A stretch of DNA of 64,000 nucleotides from Planosporangium thailandense. GTDB taxonomy: Bacteria > Actinomycetota > Actinomycetes > Mycobacteriales > Micromonosporaceae. Each line of letters opens with the position of its first letter. Within the stretch, counting starts at the first letter, position 1. The notes under the pieces were generated by a model. That model saw only the letters and a list, made by a program, of their open reading frames with translations. It had not been told where the DNA came from and ran no database searches. The stretch spans positions 248,001 through 312,000 of the forward strand of contig NZ_JAATVY010000003.1 in NCBI RefSeq assembly GCF_011947195.1, given 5' to 3'. Positions 51,564-60,250 of this stretch are shown in pieces. Made by a program: the position numbers and the translations under genes.

Positions 51564-53236
51564 AGCCTCATCACGACGGCTCGCCGCTGTACGTGAGCGA
51601 CCCGGCGCCCGGGCTGGGCGACACCGTGACGGTGTTCCTGCGGGCGCCGGCGTCGGTGCGAACGGTGCACCTCCGCGCTGTATCGGACGGTGAGCCGGAG
51701 TTCGCGGCCGCCGTGCTGGACCGCACCACGGGTGGCGAGAACTGGTGGCGGGCTCCGGTCCCGGTGCACAACCCGGTGACGCGCTACCGCTGGCTGCTCG
51801 ACGGGGCGCGCTGGCTCAACGCCCTGGGTACGGCCGAGCACGACGTGCCCGACGCGTACGACTTCCGGCTCGTCGCGTACGACCCGCCGCCGGCGTGGGC
51901 GGCCGACGCCGTCGTGTACCAGATCTTCCCGGACCGGTTCGCCAGGTCATTCGACCGGCCGTTGCCCGAGTGGGCCGTACCCTGCGACTGGGACACCCCG
52001 GTGTGCGGGCGGGGCCCGCAGACGCCGCGCCAGGTCTACGGCGGCGACCTGGACGGGATCAGGGCGCGGCTGGACCACCTCCAGCGGCTCGGCGTCGACA
52101 CCGTGTACCTGACGCCGGTGTTCCCGGCCCGCTCCAACCACCGCTACGACGCGACGGCGTTCGACACCGTCGACCCGCTGCTCGGTGGGGAGGCGGCCCT
52201 GCACCGCCTGGCCGACACGCTGCACGCCCGCGGGATGCGACTGCTCGGCGACCTCACCACCAACCACTGCGGTGTCGCCCACCCGTGGTTTCAGGCCGCG
52301 CTCGCGGGTGGGCCGGAGCGGGAGCTGTTCTACGTGGACGCCGACGGCGGCTACGAGTCCTGGCGCGGCGTCCCGTCGCTGCCGAAGTTCAACTGGGGGA
52401 GTGCGGAGCTGCGCCGCCGGTTCACCGACATCGCGGTGCGCTGGCTCGACGTGCTGGACGGTTGGCGGATCGACGTGGCCAACATGACCGGCCGGCTCGG
52501 CGCCGAGGACCGTACCCACGAGGTCGCGGCCCTGCTGCGGGCGGCGGTGGTACGCGCCCGCCCGGACGCGGTCGTCCTGGCCGAGCACTTCCACGACTTC
52601 ACCGGCGACCTCGACTCCGACGGCTGGCACGGCAGCATGAACTACGCCGGCTTCACCCGTCCGCTGTGGAGCTGGCTGCGCGGCCCCGACCTGGACCTGG
52701 CCGACTTCCTCGGCGCGCCGGGCGGGGTGCCGTCGCGGGGCGCCGCGGCGGCGGTGGCCACGATGCGCGCGGTGAACGGGCTCGTGTCGTGGCGCGCGTA
52801 CACCCACTCGTGGAACCTGCTCGGCTCCCACGACACCGCCCGCATCGCCACCGTCACCGGTGATCCGGCCCGGCACGAGGTGGCCGTCGGGCTGCTGATG
52901 ACGCTCCCCGGCGTACCGATGATCTTCGCCGGGGACGAGTTCGGTCTGACCGGGGAGACCGGGGAGGCGTCGCGTACGCCGATGCCGTGGGACCGGCCGG
53001 TCCTGCCCTTCTACCGGGACCTGATCGCGCTGCGGCGGGCGCATCCGGCGCTGCGTAGCGGCGGCCTGCGCTGGGTGCGTGCCGGCGACGACGGGCTGGC
53101 ATTCCTGCGGGAGACCGCGGACGAGGCACTGCTGGTACTGGCCCGGCGGGCGCCGGGGCCGCCGTCGGCGCTCGTACCGGCCGACGCGGCGCTCGTGTAC
53201 GGCAGCGACCTGTTCGAGGTCTGGACCCTGCCCTGA
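51560..53236 (+). CDS. GH13 alpha-glucosidase/neopullulanase-like enzyme
   Basis: 558 residues from ATG 51560, without a signal peptide, so it acts in the cytosol on imported oligosaccharides. An N-terminal beta domain (about 1–110, LYVSDPAPGLGDTVTVFLRAP, CBM34-like) precedes the catalytic barrel. Catalytic residues: Asp305 (GWRIDVANM), Glu342 (VLAEHFHDF) and Asp425 (LLGSHDTAR), preceded by DLTTNHCG in region I. The CBM34-like domain favours the cyclomaltodextrinase/neopullulanase/maltogenic group. It is the last gene of the malEFG operon. Confidence 0.9.
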   Translation: MKPHHDGSPLYVSDPAPGLGDTVTVFLRAPASVRTVHLRAVSDGEPEFAAAVLDRTTGGENWWRAPVPVHNPVTRYRWLLDGARWLNALGTAEHDVPDAYDFRLVAYDPPPAWAADAVVYQIFPDRFARSFDRPLPEWAVPCDWDTPVCGRGPQTPRQVYGGDLDGIRARLDHLQRLGVDTVYLTPVFPARSNHRYDATAFDTVDPLLGGEAALHRLADTLHARGMRLLGDLTTNHCGVAHPWFQAALAGGPERELFYVDADGGYESWRGVPSLPKFNWGSAELRRRFTDIAVRWLDVLDGWRIDVANMTGRLGAEDRTHEVAALLRAAVVRARPDAVVLAEHFHDFTGDLDSDGWHGSMNYAGFTRPLWSWLRGPDLDLADFLGAPGGVPSRGAAAAVATMRAVNGLVSWRAYTHSWNLLGSHDTARIATVTGDPARHEVAVGLLMTLPGVPMIFAGDEFGLTGETGEASRTPMPWDRPVLPFYRDLIALRRAHPALRSGGLRWVRAGDDGLAFLRETADEALLVLARRAPGPPSALVPADAALVYGSDLFEVWTLP

Positions 53237-53295
53237 GGAGGGGGGAGAGGGGCGGGCGGTCCGACATTCGCCCCGGTGCGGCATACTCGGCAGCC

Positions 53296-53526
53296 GTGGT
53301 GCTTTCGCGGCGGTGGTCGGCCTTCCTGGTGCTGGTGGGCGTGTGGACCTGGGTCATCTGGCCCCGGTTCGCCCTTGCCATCTGGGACGACCCGCGCGCC
53401 TGGCGGGGCGGCGCCCCGACGTCGTTCCTGTGGGTGCACGTGGTGCTCATCGTGGCTTCGCTCGCGATCGGCACGACCGTCGGCGTACTCGGGCTGCGTG
53501 GCTGGTTCGCCGCCCGCGGGCGGTGA
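53296..53526 (+). CDS. SCO4848-family small membrane protein
   Basis: 76 residues from GTG 53296 (GTG 53299 also possible). Two helices, SAFLVLVGVWTWVIWPRFALAIW and FLWVHVVLIVASLAIGTTVGVLGLRGW, with the pattern 'W..F…G.W.W.IW' and 'FWVH…' that I associate with SCO4848 of Streptomyces. Function unknown. It lies between the maltose operon and another small membrane protein. Confidence 0.65.
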   Translation: MVLSRRWSAFLVLVGVWTWVIWPRFALAIWDDPRAWRGGAPTSFLWVHVVLIVASLAIGTTVGVLGLRGWFAARGR

Positions 53527-53536
53527 TCCCACTTTC

Positions 53537-53576
53537 AGTGAGCGGTGCTCTCGGTTTTGAGTGAGCGCTGCTCTCG
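53537..53576. repeat. Operator-like 17-bp direct repeat
   Basis: AGTGAGCGGTGCTCTCG (53537–53553) and AGTGAGCGCTGCTCTCG (53560–53576), one mismatch, start-to-start 23 bp. They lie just upstream of the 53603 gene, near where its promoter should be. They may be twin regulator sites; the regulator is unknown. Confidence 0.6.
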
Positions 53577-53602
53577 TTGTTCGTCATCGCGAAGGAGTGG
53601 GG

Positions 53603-53944
53603 ATGGAAGCTCTCCGGCTGGTCCTGCGGTACGCGCACCTGGTCGGGTTCGCGGTCCTGCTGGGTGGCTCGGTCGCGCAGTACCTGTCGGGGCGGATCCG
53701 GATCAATCCGGCGATGCTGTACGGCGCGGGCGCCCAGGTCGTCACCGGCCTGGCCCTGGCCGCGCCGCTGCCCCGCGACCACCAGCCCGACCCGGTCAAG
53801 CTGGCCGTCAAGGGCATCGTCGCGGTGATGATCTTCGTGATGGTCTTCTTCCCGCGAAAGCGGGCCGAGGTCAACAAGGGCCACTTCCTCGCCGTCGTCG
53901 GTCTGACGTTGGCGAACGCGGCCGTCGCCACGTTCTGGCACTGA
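53603..53944 (+). CDS. Small membrane protein, four helices
   Basis: 113 residues from ATG 53603, with GAAGGAG 6 bases upstream; the frame is open from 53561 but that part is the repeat. Four hydrophobic helices: LVLRYAHLVGFAVLLGGSVAQYL, AMLYGAGAQVVTGLALAAPL, KLAVKGIVAVMIFVMVFF and HFLAVVGLTLANAAVATFW. It resembles small CopD-like or unnamed actinobacterial membrane proteins; the two conserved His (positions 12 and the final His) could bind metal or heme, but this is speculative. Confidence 0.65.
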   Translation: MEALRLVLRYAHLVGFAVLLGGSVAQYLSGRIRINPAMLYGAGAQVVTGLALAAPLPRDHQPDPVKLAVKGIVAVMIFVMVFFPRKRAEVNKGHFLAVVGLTLANAAVATFWH

Positions 53945-54174
53945 CCGGGCGACCTCGCGGCCCACGTCGCGAAATCGTGCCGGCCGTGACCGCCTCGGCC
54001 GAAAGTCCTGCGGCCGGTGACCGTCGATACCGGCAGGTGTGACGGTCGGGGTGGGTCGATGGCCGAGTCACGTTACATGCTGATAACGCCACGCTGCATA
54101 GATGATGTTTCGGCGTACGCTCCGGTCCGTTGGCTCACACCGCGATGTGGCGGTGCAATCGGAAGGAGATCGTC
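53945..54174. promoter_or_regulatory. Promoter region of the nucleoside ABC operon
   Basis: 230 bp without a gene. TTACATGCTGATAAC (near 54073) and CATAGAT (near 54097) are the only AT-rich words and may form the promoter. GGAAGGAG at 54161–54168 supports TTG 54175 as the start of the binding-protein gene. No palindrome stands out. Confidence 0.35.
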
Positions 54175-55257
54175 TTGCGCCGAGCGCGTGGGATGAAGCT
54201 ACTGGCGACCGCTGGCGTGACGCTCGTCGCGCTCGGCACGGCCGCTTGCGGTGGCAACGGCAACAGCAACAACTCCGGCAGCGGCACCGGCGACGGGGCG
54301 AAGAAGACCGTCAAGGTGGGGCTGGCGTACGACATCGGCGGGCGCGGGGACAAGTCCTTCAACGACGCGGCGGCGGCCGGTCTTGAGAAGGCCAGGAGCG
54401 ACCTGGACATCAAGACGAAGGAGCTCGAGGCCAGCAAGGACGAGACCGACAACGACAAGTACTCGCGGTTGAAGCTGCTGTGCGACGCGGGCTACAACCC
54501 GGTCATCGCGGTCGGCTTCGCGTACGCCGGTGACCCGCAGACCGGTCCGATCGCGCGCGCCACGAAGGACTGTCCCAACACGAAGTTCGCGATCATCGAC
54601 GACGCCAGCGTCAAGATGCCCAACCTGGCCAACCTCACCTTCGCCGAGGAGCAGGGCTCCTTCCTGGTCGGTGCGGCGGCGGCGCTGAAGAGCCAGACCG
54701 GCCACATCGGATTTGTCGGCGGCTGCGACGTCGACCTGATCCACAAGTTCCAGGCCGGGTACGTGGCGGGCGCCAAGGCGGTCAAGGCGGACGTCAAGGT
54801 CGACGTCAACTACCTGTCCAGCGTCGCGGACAAGTGCTCCGGCTTCAACGACCCGGCCAAGGGCCAGACGGCCGCCGAGGGCATGTACGACGGCGGTGCG
54901 GACATCGTCTACCAGGCCGCGGGCGGCTCGGGCGTGGGCGTGTTCAAGGCCGCCAAGAACAAGGGCAAGTGGGCGATCGGCGTCGACTCCGACCAGTACA
55001 ACACGGTCACGCCGGACCTGAAGGACGTCATCCTGACGTCGATGCTCAAGCGGGTCGACAACGCCGTGTACTCGTTCATCAAGGACATGGGTGACGGCAA
55101 GTTCACCCCGGGCGAGACGGTGTTCGACCTGAAGGCCGACGGCGTCGGGTACTCCACCTCCGGAGGCAAGGTCGACGACATCAAGGCCAAGCTCGACGAC
55201 TTCAAGCAGCAGATCATCGACGGCAAGATCACCGTACCGACGAAGCCGGCCAGCTGA
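54175..55257 (+). CDS. BMP-family nucleoside-binding lipoprotein
   Basis: 360 residues from TTG 54175, chosen because of GGAAGGAG 6 bases upstream; ATG 54193 is the next start. Signal MRRARGMKLLATAGVTLVALGTAACG with lipid-modified Cys after TAA. An Asn/Ser/Gly linker follows, then the BMP/PnrA fold: KVGLAYDIGGRGDKSFNDAAAAGL is the family signature, with NPVIAVGFAY, FAIIDDAS and QAAGGSGVGVF further on. Such proteins bind purine nucleosides. The next three genes encode the transporter and a deaminase follows, so nucleoside uptake is well supported. Confidence 0.92.
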   Translation: MRRARGMKLLATAGVTLVALGTAACGGNGNSNNSGSGTGDGAKKTVKVGLAYDIGGRGDKSFNDAAAAGLEKARSDLDIKTKELEASKDETDNDKYSRLKLLCDAGYNPVIAVGFAYAGDPQTGPIARATKDCPNTKFAIIDDASVKMPNLANLTFAEEQGSFLVGAAAALKSQTGHIGFVGGCDVDLIHKFQAGYVAGAKAVKADVKVDVNYLSSVADKCSGFNDPAKGQTAAEGMYDGGADIVYQAAGGSGVGVFKAAKNKGKWAIGVDSDQYNTVTPDLKDVILTSMLKRVDNAVYSFIKDMGDGKFTPGETVFDLKADGVGYSTSGGKVDDIKAKLDDFKQQIIDGKITVPTKPAS

Positions 55258-55277
55258 CACTCGACGTATCGAATTGG

Positions 55278-55311
55278 CACTTGGCGGGGTCCGGATGGGC
55301 CCCGCCAAGTG
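55278..55311. repeat. Hairpin after the nucleoside-binding-protein gene
   Basis: Arms CACTTGGCGGGG and CCCCGCCAAGTG pair perfectly over 12 bp with a 10-base loop TCCGGATGGG. It begins 20 bp after the binding-protein stop and lies 60 bp before the ATPase gene, inside the operon. Same relative place as the malE–malF palindrome. Confidence 0.8.
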
Positions 55312-55371
55312 GCATGATCGCCGGCAGGCCGCGGTTCGGACCCGCCGGCGACCGTGGAGGAGAGGGATGCG

Positions 55372-56922
55372 ATGAGCACCGACGTGGCACCGGCGGCGCC
55401 CGCGGCGGGGGCGGGCGAGCCCCTCGCGGTGCAGTTGCGCGGGATCACCAAGCGGTTCCCGGGCGTCGTCGCCAACCATGACATCGACCTGTCGGTGCGC
55501 CGGGGCAGCATCCACGCGATCGTGGGGGAGAACGGCGCCGGCAAGTCCACGCTCATGAAGACGCTGTACGGGATGCACCGCCCCGACGAGGGCGAGATCC
55601 TCATCGACGGCGCCCGCGTGGTCTTCCACTCTCCGCAGCAGGCCATCAACGCCGGCATCGGCATGGTGCACCAGCACTTCATGCTCGCCGACAACTTCAC
55701 CGTGCTGGAGAACATCGTCCTCGGCGCCGAGAAGCTGCACGGCATCGGCGAGGCGGCCGGGCGCCGGATCCGGGAGATCTCCAAGCAGTACGGGCTGGGC
55801 GTCGATCCGGACGCGCTGATGGAGGACCTCGGCGTCGGTGACCGGCAGCGCGTCGAGATCCTCAAGGTGCTCTACCGCGGGGCCCGGGTGCTCATCCTCG
55901 ACGAGCCGACGGCGGTGCTGGTGCCCCAGGAGGTCGACGAGCTGTTCGACAACCTGCGCGAGCTCACCCGCGAGGGGCTCACCATCATCTTCATCTCGCA
56001 CAAGCTCCACGAGGTGCTCGCCGTCGCCGACGCGATCACGGTGATCAGGCGCGGCACGACGGTCGCGTCGGTCGATCCCCGCGAGGTGACCGCCCGGCAG
56101 CTGGCGACGCTGATGGTCGGCAGCGAGCTGCCCAGCCCGGAGGCGCGCGAGTCGACGGTCACCGAGGTGCCGGTGCTGTCCGTGGCCGACCTGTCCGTGC
56201 ACACCGCCGACGGGCGACCGCTGGTCGAGGACGTCAGCTTCACCATCCACCGGGGCGAGGTCGTGGGCATCGCCGGCGTCGAGGGCAACGGGCAGGCCGA
56301 GCTGGTCGAAGCCATCATGGGCATGCGGCCGTCGACCGGCACGGTGACGCTCGACGGCGCCGACATCAGCGCCTGGAACACCCGCGCCCGCCGCGAGGCC
56401 GGGCTCGGCTACGTCCCCGAGGACCGGCACCGGCAGGGGCTGCTGCTCGACGCGCCGCTGTGGGAGAACCGGATGCTCGGCCACCAGACCGAGGTGCCGA
56501 ACGCCCGGGGATGGCTGCTCAGCAACGCCCGAGCCCGCCGGGACACCGCGCGCATCGTGGCCGAGTACGACGTACGCACCCCCGGGATCGATGTGCCGGC
56601 CGGCGCGCTGTCCGGTGGCAACCAGCAGAAGCTCATCGTCGGCCGGGAGATGAGCCACACGCCCAAGGTGCTGCTCGCCGCCCACCCGACCAGGGGTGTG
56701 GACATCGGCGCCCAGGCCGCCATCTGGGAGCACATCAAGCGGGCCCGCCGGGAGGGCATGGGCGTCCTGCTCATCTCGGCCGACCTCGACGAGCTGATCG
56801 GCCTGTCCGACACGCTGAAGGTCATCTTCCGGGGGCGGTTCGTGGCGGAGGCCGATCCCGCGACCGTCACGCCCGAACAGCTCGGCCTGGCCATGACCGG
56901 CGCGGAGGAATCAGATGAGTGA
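55372..56922 (+). CDS. Nucleoside ABC transporter ATP-binding protein, two domains
   Basis: 516 residues from ATG 55372, behind GGAGGAGAGGG. Two fused ATPase domains, RbsA/YufO-like. The first is complete: Walker A GENGAGKSTLMKTL, signature DLGVGDRQRVEIL, Walker B VLILDEPTAVL, switch His in FISHKLHEV. The second is degenerate, as is usual in this class: GVEGNGQAELVEA lacks the Lys of Walker A, and VLLAAHPTRGVDIG replaces the Walker B acid. It powers the two permeases that follow; the first permease gene overlaps by 8 bp. Confidence 0.93.
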   Translation: MSTDVAPAAPAAGAGEPLAVQLRGITKRFPGVVANHDIDLSVRRGSIHAIVGENGAGKSTLMKTLYGMHRPDEGEILIDGARVVFHSPQQAINAGIGMVHQHFMLADNFTVLENIVLGAEKLHGIGEAAGRRIREISKQYGLGVDPDALMEDLGVGDRQRVEILKVLYRGARVLILDEPTAVLVPQEVDELFDNLRELTREGLTIIFISHKLHEVLAVADAITVIRRGTTVASVDPREVTARQLATLMVGSELPSPEARESTVTEVPVLSVADLSVHTADGRPLVEDVSFTIHRGEVVGIAGVEGNGQAELVEAIMGMRPSTGTVTLDGADISAWNTRARREAGLGYVPEDRHRQGLLLDAPLWENRMLGHQTEVPNARGWLLSNARARRDTARIVAEYDVRTPGIDVPAGALSGGNQQKLIVGREMSHTPKVLLAAHPTRGVDIGAQAAIWEHIKRARREGMGVLLISADLDELIGLSDTLKVIFRGRFVAEADPATVTPEQLGLAMTGAEESDE

Positions 56923-58075
56923 CGTACCCGCGCCGGGTCTGGCGCGGCGGCTGGACTGGCGACGGCTGCTGCCGCGGATCATCGCGCCGGTCGGCGCCCT
57001 GCTGCTGGCCGCCCTGATCTCGTCGGTCGCGCTACTCATCAGCGGCGACGACCCGCTGTCGGCGTTCAGCTCGATGGTCGACTACGGCACACAGCCGGAC
57101 TCGGTCGTCGACATCCTCAACAAGTCGACCGACTACTACATCGCCGCCGTCGCGGTCGCCATCGGGTTCCGGATGAACCTGTTCAACATCGGCGTCGACG
57201 GCCAGTACCGGTTGGCCACGCTGCTGTCGGCCGCGCTCGGCGCCGCGTCGTTCCTGCACGGCGTGCCGGGCGTCCTGCGGATCGTGCTGATCGTCGTGGT
57301 CGCCATGGCGGTCGGCGCCTGCTGGGCCGGCATCGCCGCCGTCCTGAAGATCACGCGAGGGGTCAGCGAGGTCATCTCGACGATCATGCTCAACTACATC
57401 GGCGGGCAGATCGTGGCGTACCTGCTGACCACCAACCACCTCGGCGTGCAGGCCAAGGGCAGCAACGACGTGACGACCCCGCTGCTGCCAAAGGACTCCT
57501 GGGTACCCGGAATCCCGCTGATCCCGGGCTCACCGGCCCAGGTCCACGGCTTCCTGATCGTGGCGGTGATCGTCGGCGCCGGGTACTGGTTCGTGCTCGG
57601 CCGTACCCGCTTCGGCTTCGACCTGCGCGCCAGCGGCCAGAACGCGACCGCGGCCGTGGCGAGCGGCGTCAACGCCCGCCGGATGGTGCTCTACGCGATG
57701 CTCCTGTCCGGCGGCGTGGCCGGCCTGGTCGGCATGTCGCAGTTGCTGGGTGAGCGGCACGCGTACACCTCGTCGGTCGGCGGCCTCGGCTTCACCGCCA
57801 TCGGCATCGCGCTGCTGGGGCGCAACTCGCCCGTCGGCATCGCGCTCGCCTCGCTGCTGTGGGCGTTCCTGGACCGGTCGGCGCTGATCCTCGACCTGAA
57901 CGACATCCCGAAGGAGATCATCACGATCATGCAGGGCACCACGGTGCTCGCGGTCGTGGTGGCGTACGAGCTGGCGGAGCGGCTGAGCCGGCGGGCGCAG
58001 CAGCGCCGGGTCGGCACCGTGGTCGCCGAACCGGGTACCGAGCCGGCTGCCGAGAGAAGCGAGGTGCACCAGTGA
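56915..58075 (+). CDS. Nucleoside ABC transporter permease (first)
   Basis: 386 residues with about 9–10 helices. Features of the BPD_transp_2 (branched-chain/ribose type) family: AIGFRMNLFNIGVDGQYRLATLLSA, ITRGVSEVISTIMLNYIGGQIVAYLL, and the coupling region FDLRASGQNATAAVASGVNARRMVLYAMLLSGGVAGLVG. It overlaps the ATPase gene by 8 bp and the next permease gene by 4 bp. It forms a heterodimer with the second permease. Confidence 0.92.
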   Translation: MSDVPAPGLARRLDWRRLLPRIIAPVGALLLAALISSVALLISGDDPLSAFSSMVDYGTQPDSVVDILNKSTDYYIAAVAVAIGFRMNLFNIGVDGQYRLATLLSAALGAASFLHGVPGVLRIVLIVVVAMAVGACWAGIAAVLKITRGVSEVISTIMLNYIGGQIVAYLLTTNHLGVQAKGSNDVTTPLLPKDSWVPGIPLIPGSPAQVHGFLIVAVIVGAGYWFVLGRTRFGFDLRASGQNATAAVASGVNARRMVLYAMLLSGGVAGLVGMSQLLGERHAYTSSVGGLGFTAIGIALLGRNSPVGIALASLLWAFLDRSALILDLNDIPKEIITIMQGTTVLAVVVAYELAERLSRRAQQRRVGTVVAEPGTEPAAERSEVHQ

Positions 58076-59382
58076 CCGAGCGTTCAGGGTCGCAACGCGC
58101 AGCCGCGCGAGCCGGAATGCTCGCAGCCGACGCTGTCCTCACGCCCACCCCGGGCGCCGCGGCGCCGGCGCCGAAGCGGGGCCGGCGGTTGAGCCTGCCC
58201 GTCCTGCTGCTGGTGGTCGCGGGCGGCCTGGTGGCGCTGGCCGCGGTCCGGGCCGTCACCGGCGCCAACGACCTGACCTCGAACGGGGCGATCCGCGCGG
58301 CGCTGCAGTCGGCCGTGCCGATCGGGCTCGCCGGCCTGGGCGGCCTGTGGGCCGAGCGGGCCGGTGTGGTCAACATCGGCCTGGAAGGCCAGATGATCCT
58401 CGGTACCTGGTTCGGCGCGTGGGCCGGCTACCACGCCGGCCCGTGGGTCGGCGTGATCGCCGCGGTCGCCGGCGGCGCCCTGGGCGGGCTGCTGCACGCT
58501 CTCGCCACCGTGACCTTCGGCGTCGACCACATCGTCTCCGGTGTCGCCATCACGATCCTGGCCACCGGTGCGGGCCGGTACCTGTCCCAGTTGGCGTTCA
58601 AGGGCCTGCCCGGCGGCGGCGTCACGCAGTCGCCGAGCGTGCCCGAGCTGCCGCGGTGGAGCGTGCCGGGGCTGGGCGCGCTCGACGGCCTCGAACGCAG
58701 GCACTGGTTCCTGGTCAGTGACCTGGTCGGGATCCTGCGCGGCGCGCTGACGCAGGTCTCGGCGCTGACCGTCATCGCGGTCGTGCTGGTGCCGGTGTCG
58801 TTCTGGGTGCTGTGGCGCACGCCGTTCGGGCTGCGGCTGCGCTCGTGCGGGGAGAATCCGCACGCCGCCGAGTCGCTGGGCGTCAACGTCTACCGGTACA
58901 AGTACTACGCGGTCATCGCCTCCGGCGCCCTCGCCGGGCTGGGCGGCGGGTTCCTGTCGATGGTCGCGTCCAGCATCTACCGGGAGGGCCAGACCGGCGG
59001 GCGTGGCTTCATCGGTCTCGCCGCCATGATCTTCGGTAACTGGCGGCCGGGTGGCCTGGCCTCCGGCGCGCTGCTGTTCGGGTACACCGACGCGCTCCAG
59101 CTGCGCGGCGGCAGCACGTCGGTGCACGCGCTGCTGCTGTTCCTGGCGGTGATGCTGGTCGTCGTGGGGGTGTGGCAGTTCGTGCGCCGGCGGACGGTGA
59201 GCGGGGTCGTGGCGGTCGCCGCGGGCGTACTGGTAGCCGTCTGGTACGCCGTCACCGACACCATCCCCTCCGAGTTCGTGCAGGCGGCTCCCCACATCAC
59301 CACCCTGGTCGTGCTCGCGCTGGCGTCGCAGCGGCTGCGCATGCCGGCCGCGGACGGCCAGCGGTACCGGCGCGGTAGCTGA
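58072..59382 (+). CDS. Nucleoside ABC transporter permease (second)
   Basis: 436 residues from GTG 58072. About 10 helices after a basic leader of about 45 residues. Key stretches are LGGLWAERAGVVNIGLEGQMILGTWFGAW, TFGVDHIVSGVAITILATG, and LRLRSCGENPHAAESLGVNVYRYKYYAVIASGALAGLGG (coupling loop). Several late helices (LLLFLAVMLVVVGVWQFV; VVAVAAGVLVAVWYAV) extend beyond the usual domain. Last transporter gene; cytidine deaminase starts 61 bp later. Confidence 0.92.
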   Translation: MTERSGSQRAAARAGMLAADAVLTPTPGAAAPAPKRGRRLSLPVLLLVVAGGLVALAAVRAVTGANDLTSNGAIRAALQSAVPIGLAGLGGLWAERAGVVNIGLEGQMILGTWFGAWAGYHAGPWVGVIAAVAGGALGGLLHALATVTFGVDHIVSGVAITILATGAGRYLSQLAFKGLPGGGVTQSPSVPELPRWSVPGLGALDGLERRHWFLVSDLVGILRGALTQVSALTVIAVVLVPVSFWVLWRTPFGLRLRSCGENPHAAESLGVNVYRYKYYAVIASGALAGLGGGFLSMVASSIYREGQTGGRGFIGLAAMIFGNWRPGGLASGALLFGYTDALQLRGGSTSVHALLLFLAVMLVVVGVWQFVRRRTVSGVVAVAAGVLVAVWYAVTDTIPSEFVQAAPHITTLVVLALASQRLRMPAADGQRYRRGS

Positions 59383-59443
59383 CCGACCGGGTGGTTAAGC
59401 TTCGCGATCTGCGGAAAATGGTCAATCCGGTAGGTCGTCGAGC

Positions 59444-60169
59444 GTGATCGAGGGGGGCGTCGACGTGGACGTGGACTGGGACGCGCTGCGCGCCGCAGCG
59501 GTGGAGGCGATGCACCACGCGTACGCGCCGTACTCCCGGTTTCCGGTCGGGGTCGCCGGGCTCGTCGACGACGGCCGGGTGGTGACCGGCTGTAACGTCG
59601 AGAACGCCTCGTACGGTGTGGGCCTGTGCGCCGAGTGCGGCATGGTCTCGGCGCTGCAGATGAGCGGCGGTGGCCGCCTGGTCGCGGTGTCCTGCGTGGA
59701 CTCGGCCGGCGCACCGCTGATGCCGTGCGGCCGCTGCCGGCAGCTGCTGTGGGAGCACGGTGGCCCGCGGTGCCTGGTCGAGACGGCCACCGGTGCGGTG
59801 TCGATGGCGGAGCTGCTGCCGTACGCGTTCGGCGTGCACGACCTCGCCCGTGGCGACCAGGCCGTCGAGCCGGCACCCGACGCAATCCCGAGCCGGCTGC
59901 TGGAGTACGTGGGGCACGGCGCGGTGTTCGTGCACCGCGACGTGGTGGGCGGCCAGCCGGTGTGGACCGGATACTGGGAGCGGGCCGCACACGCGGACGA
60001 GCCCTCGGGGATCCTCCAGGAGGCGCCGACCTGGCCGGACGCGGAGTCGGCGGTGGCCTGGGGACGGGCCCGCACCTCCCGGGTCATCGTCGTCGAGGCG
60101 GACGGCACGCTGAGCTGGGCGGGCAGCGGCGATCCACCGGCCCAGATCGACCGGGTGTGGAACCGGTAG
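59444..60169 (+). CDS. cdd: Cytidine deaminase with a C-terminal extension
   Basis: 241 residues from GTG 59444; GTG 59465 is a second option. The deaminase part (about 10–130) has APYSRFPVGVAGL, CNVENASYGVGLCAECG and MPCGRCRQLL. Zinc ligands should be Cys62, Cys95 and Cys98, and the general base Glu64. It converts imported cytidine and deoxycytidine to uridines. The usual enzyme is about 130 residues; here about 110 further residues follow (VGHGAVFVHRDVVGGQPVWTGYWERA… to the end) and look like a separate small domain of unknown role. Confidence 0.9.
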   Translation: MIEGGVDVDVDWDALRAAAVEAMHHAYAPYSRFPVGVAGLVDDGRVVTGCNVENASYGVGLCAECGMVSALQMSGGGRLVAVSCVDSAGAPLMPCGRCRQLLWEHGGPRCLVETATGAVSMAELLPYAFGVHDLARGDQAVEPAPDAIPSRLLEYVGHGAVFVHRDVVGGQPVWTGYWERAAHADEPSGILQEAPTWPDAESAVAWGRARTSRVIVVEADGTLSWAGSGDPPAQIDRVWNR

Positions 60170-60182
60170 CCGGTAGACGTCC

Positions 60183-60236
60183 CATGATCACGGAGACTTT
60201 TCCGTGCCCTGACACGGAAAAGTCTCCGTGATCATG
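60183..60236. terminator. 24-bp-arm CATGATC palindrome
   Basis: Arms CATGATCACGGAGACTTTT… and its complement pair perfectly over 24 bp around the 6-base loop CCCTGA. It begins 13 bp after the deaminase stop and ends 14 bp before the cupin gene. The outer 12 bases match those of the palindrome at 17983–18036. Confidence 0.9.
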
Positions 60237-60250
60237 GATAGGGAGGGCGA

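Noticed and set aside
54199-56733. 844-codon minus-strand frame across the nucleoside transporter genes
   Set aside because: Shadow of the BMP protein and ATPase genes; composition is Arg/Gly/Val/Asp-rich with no domain.
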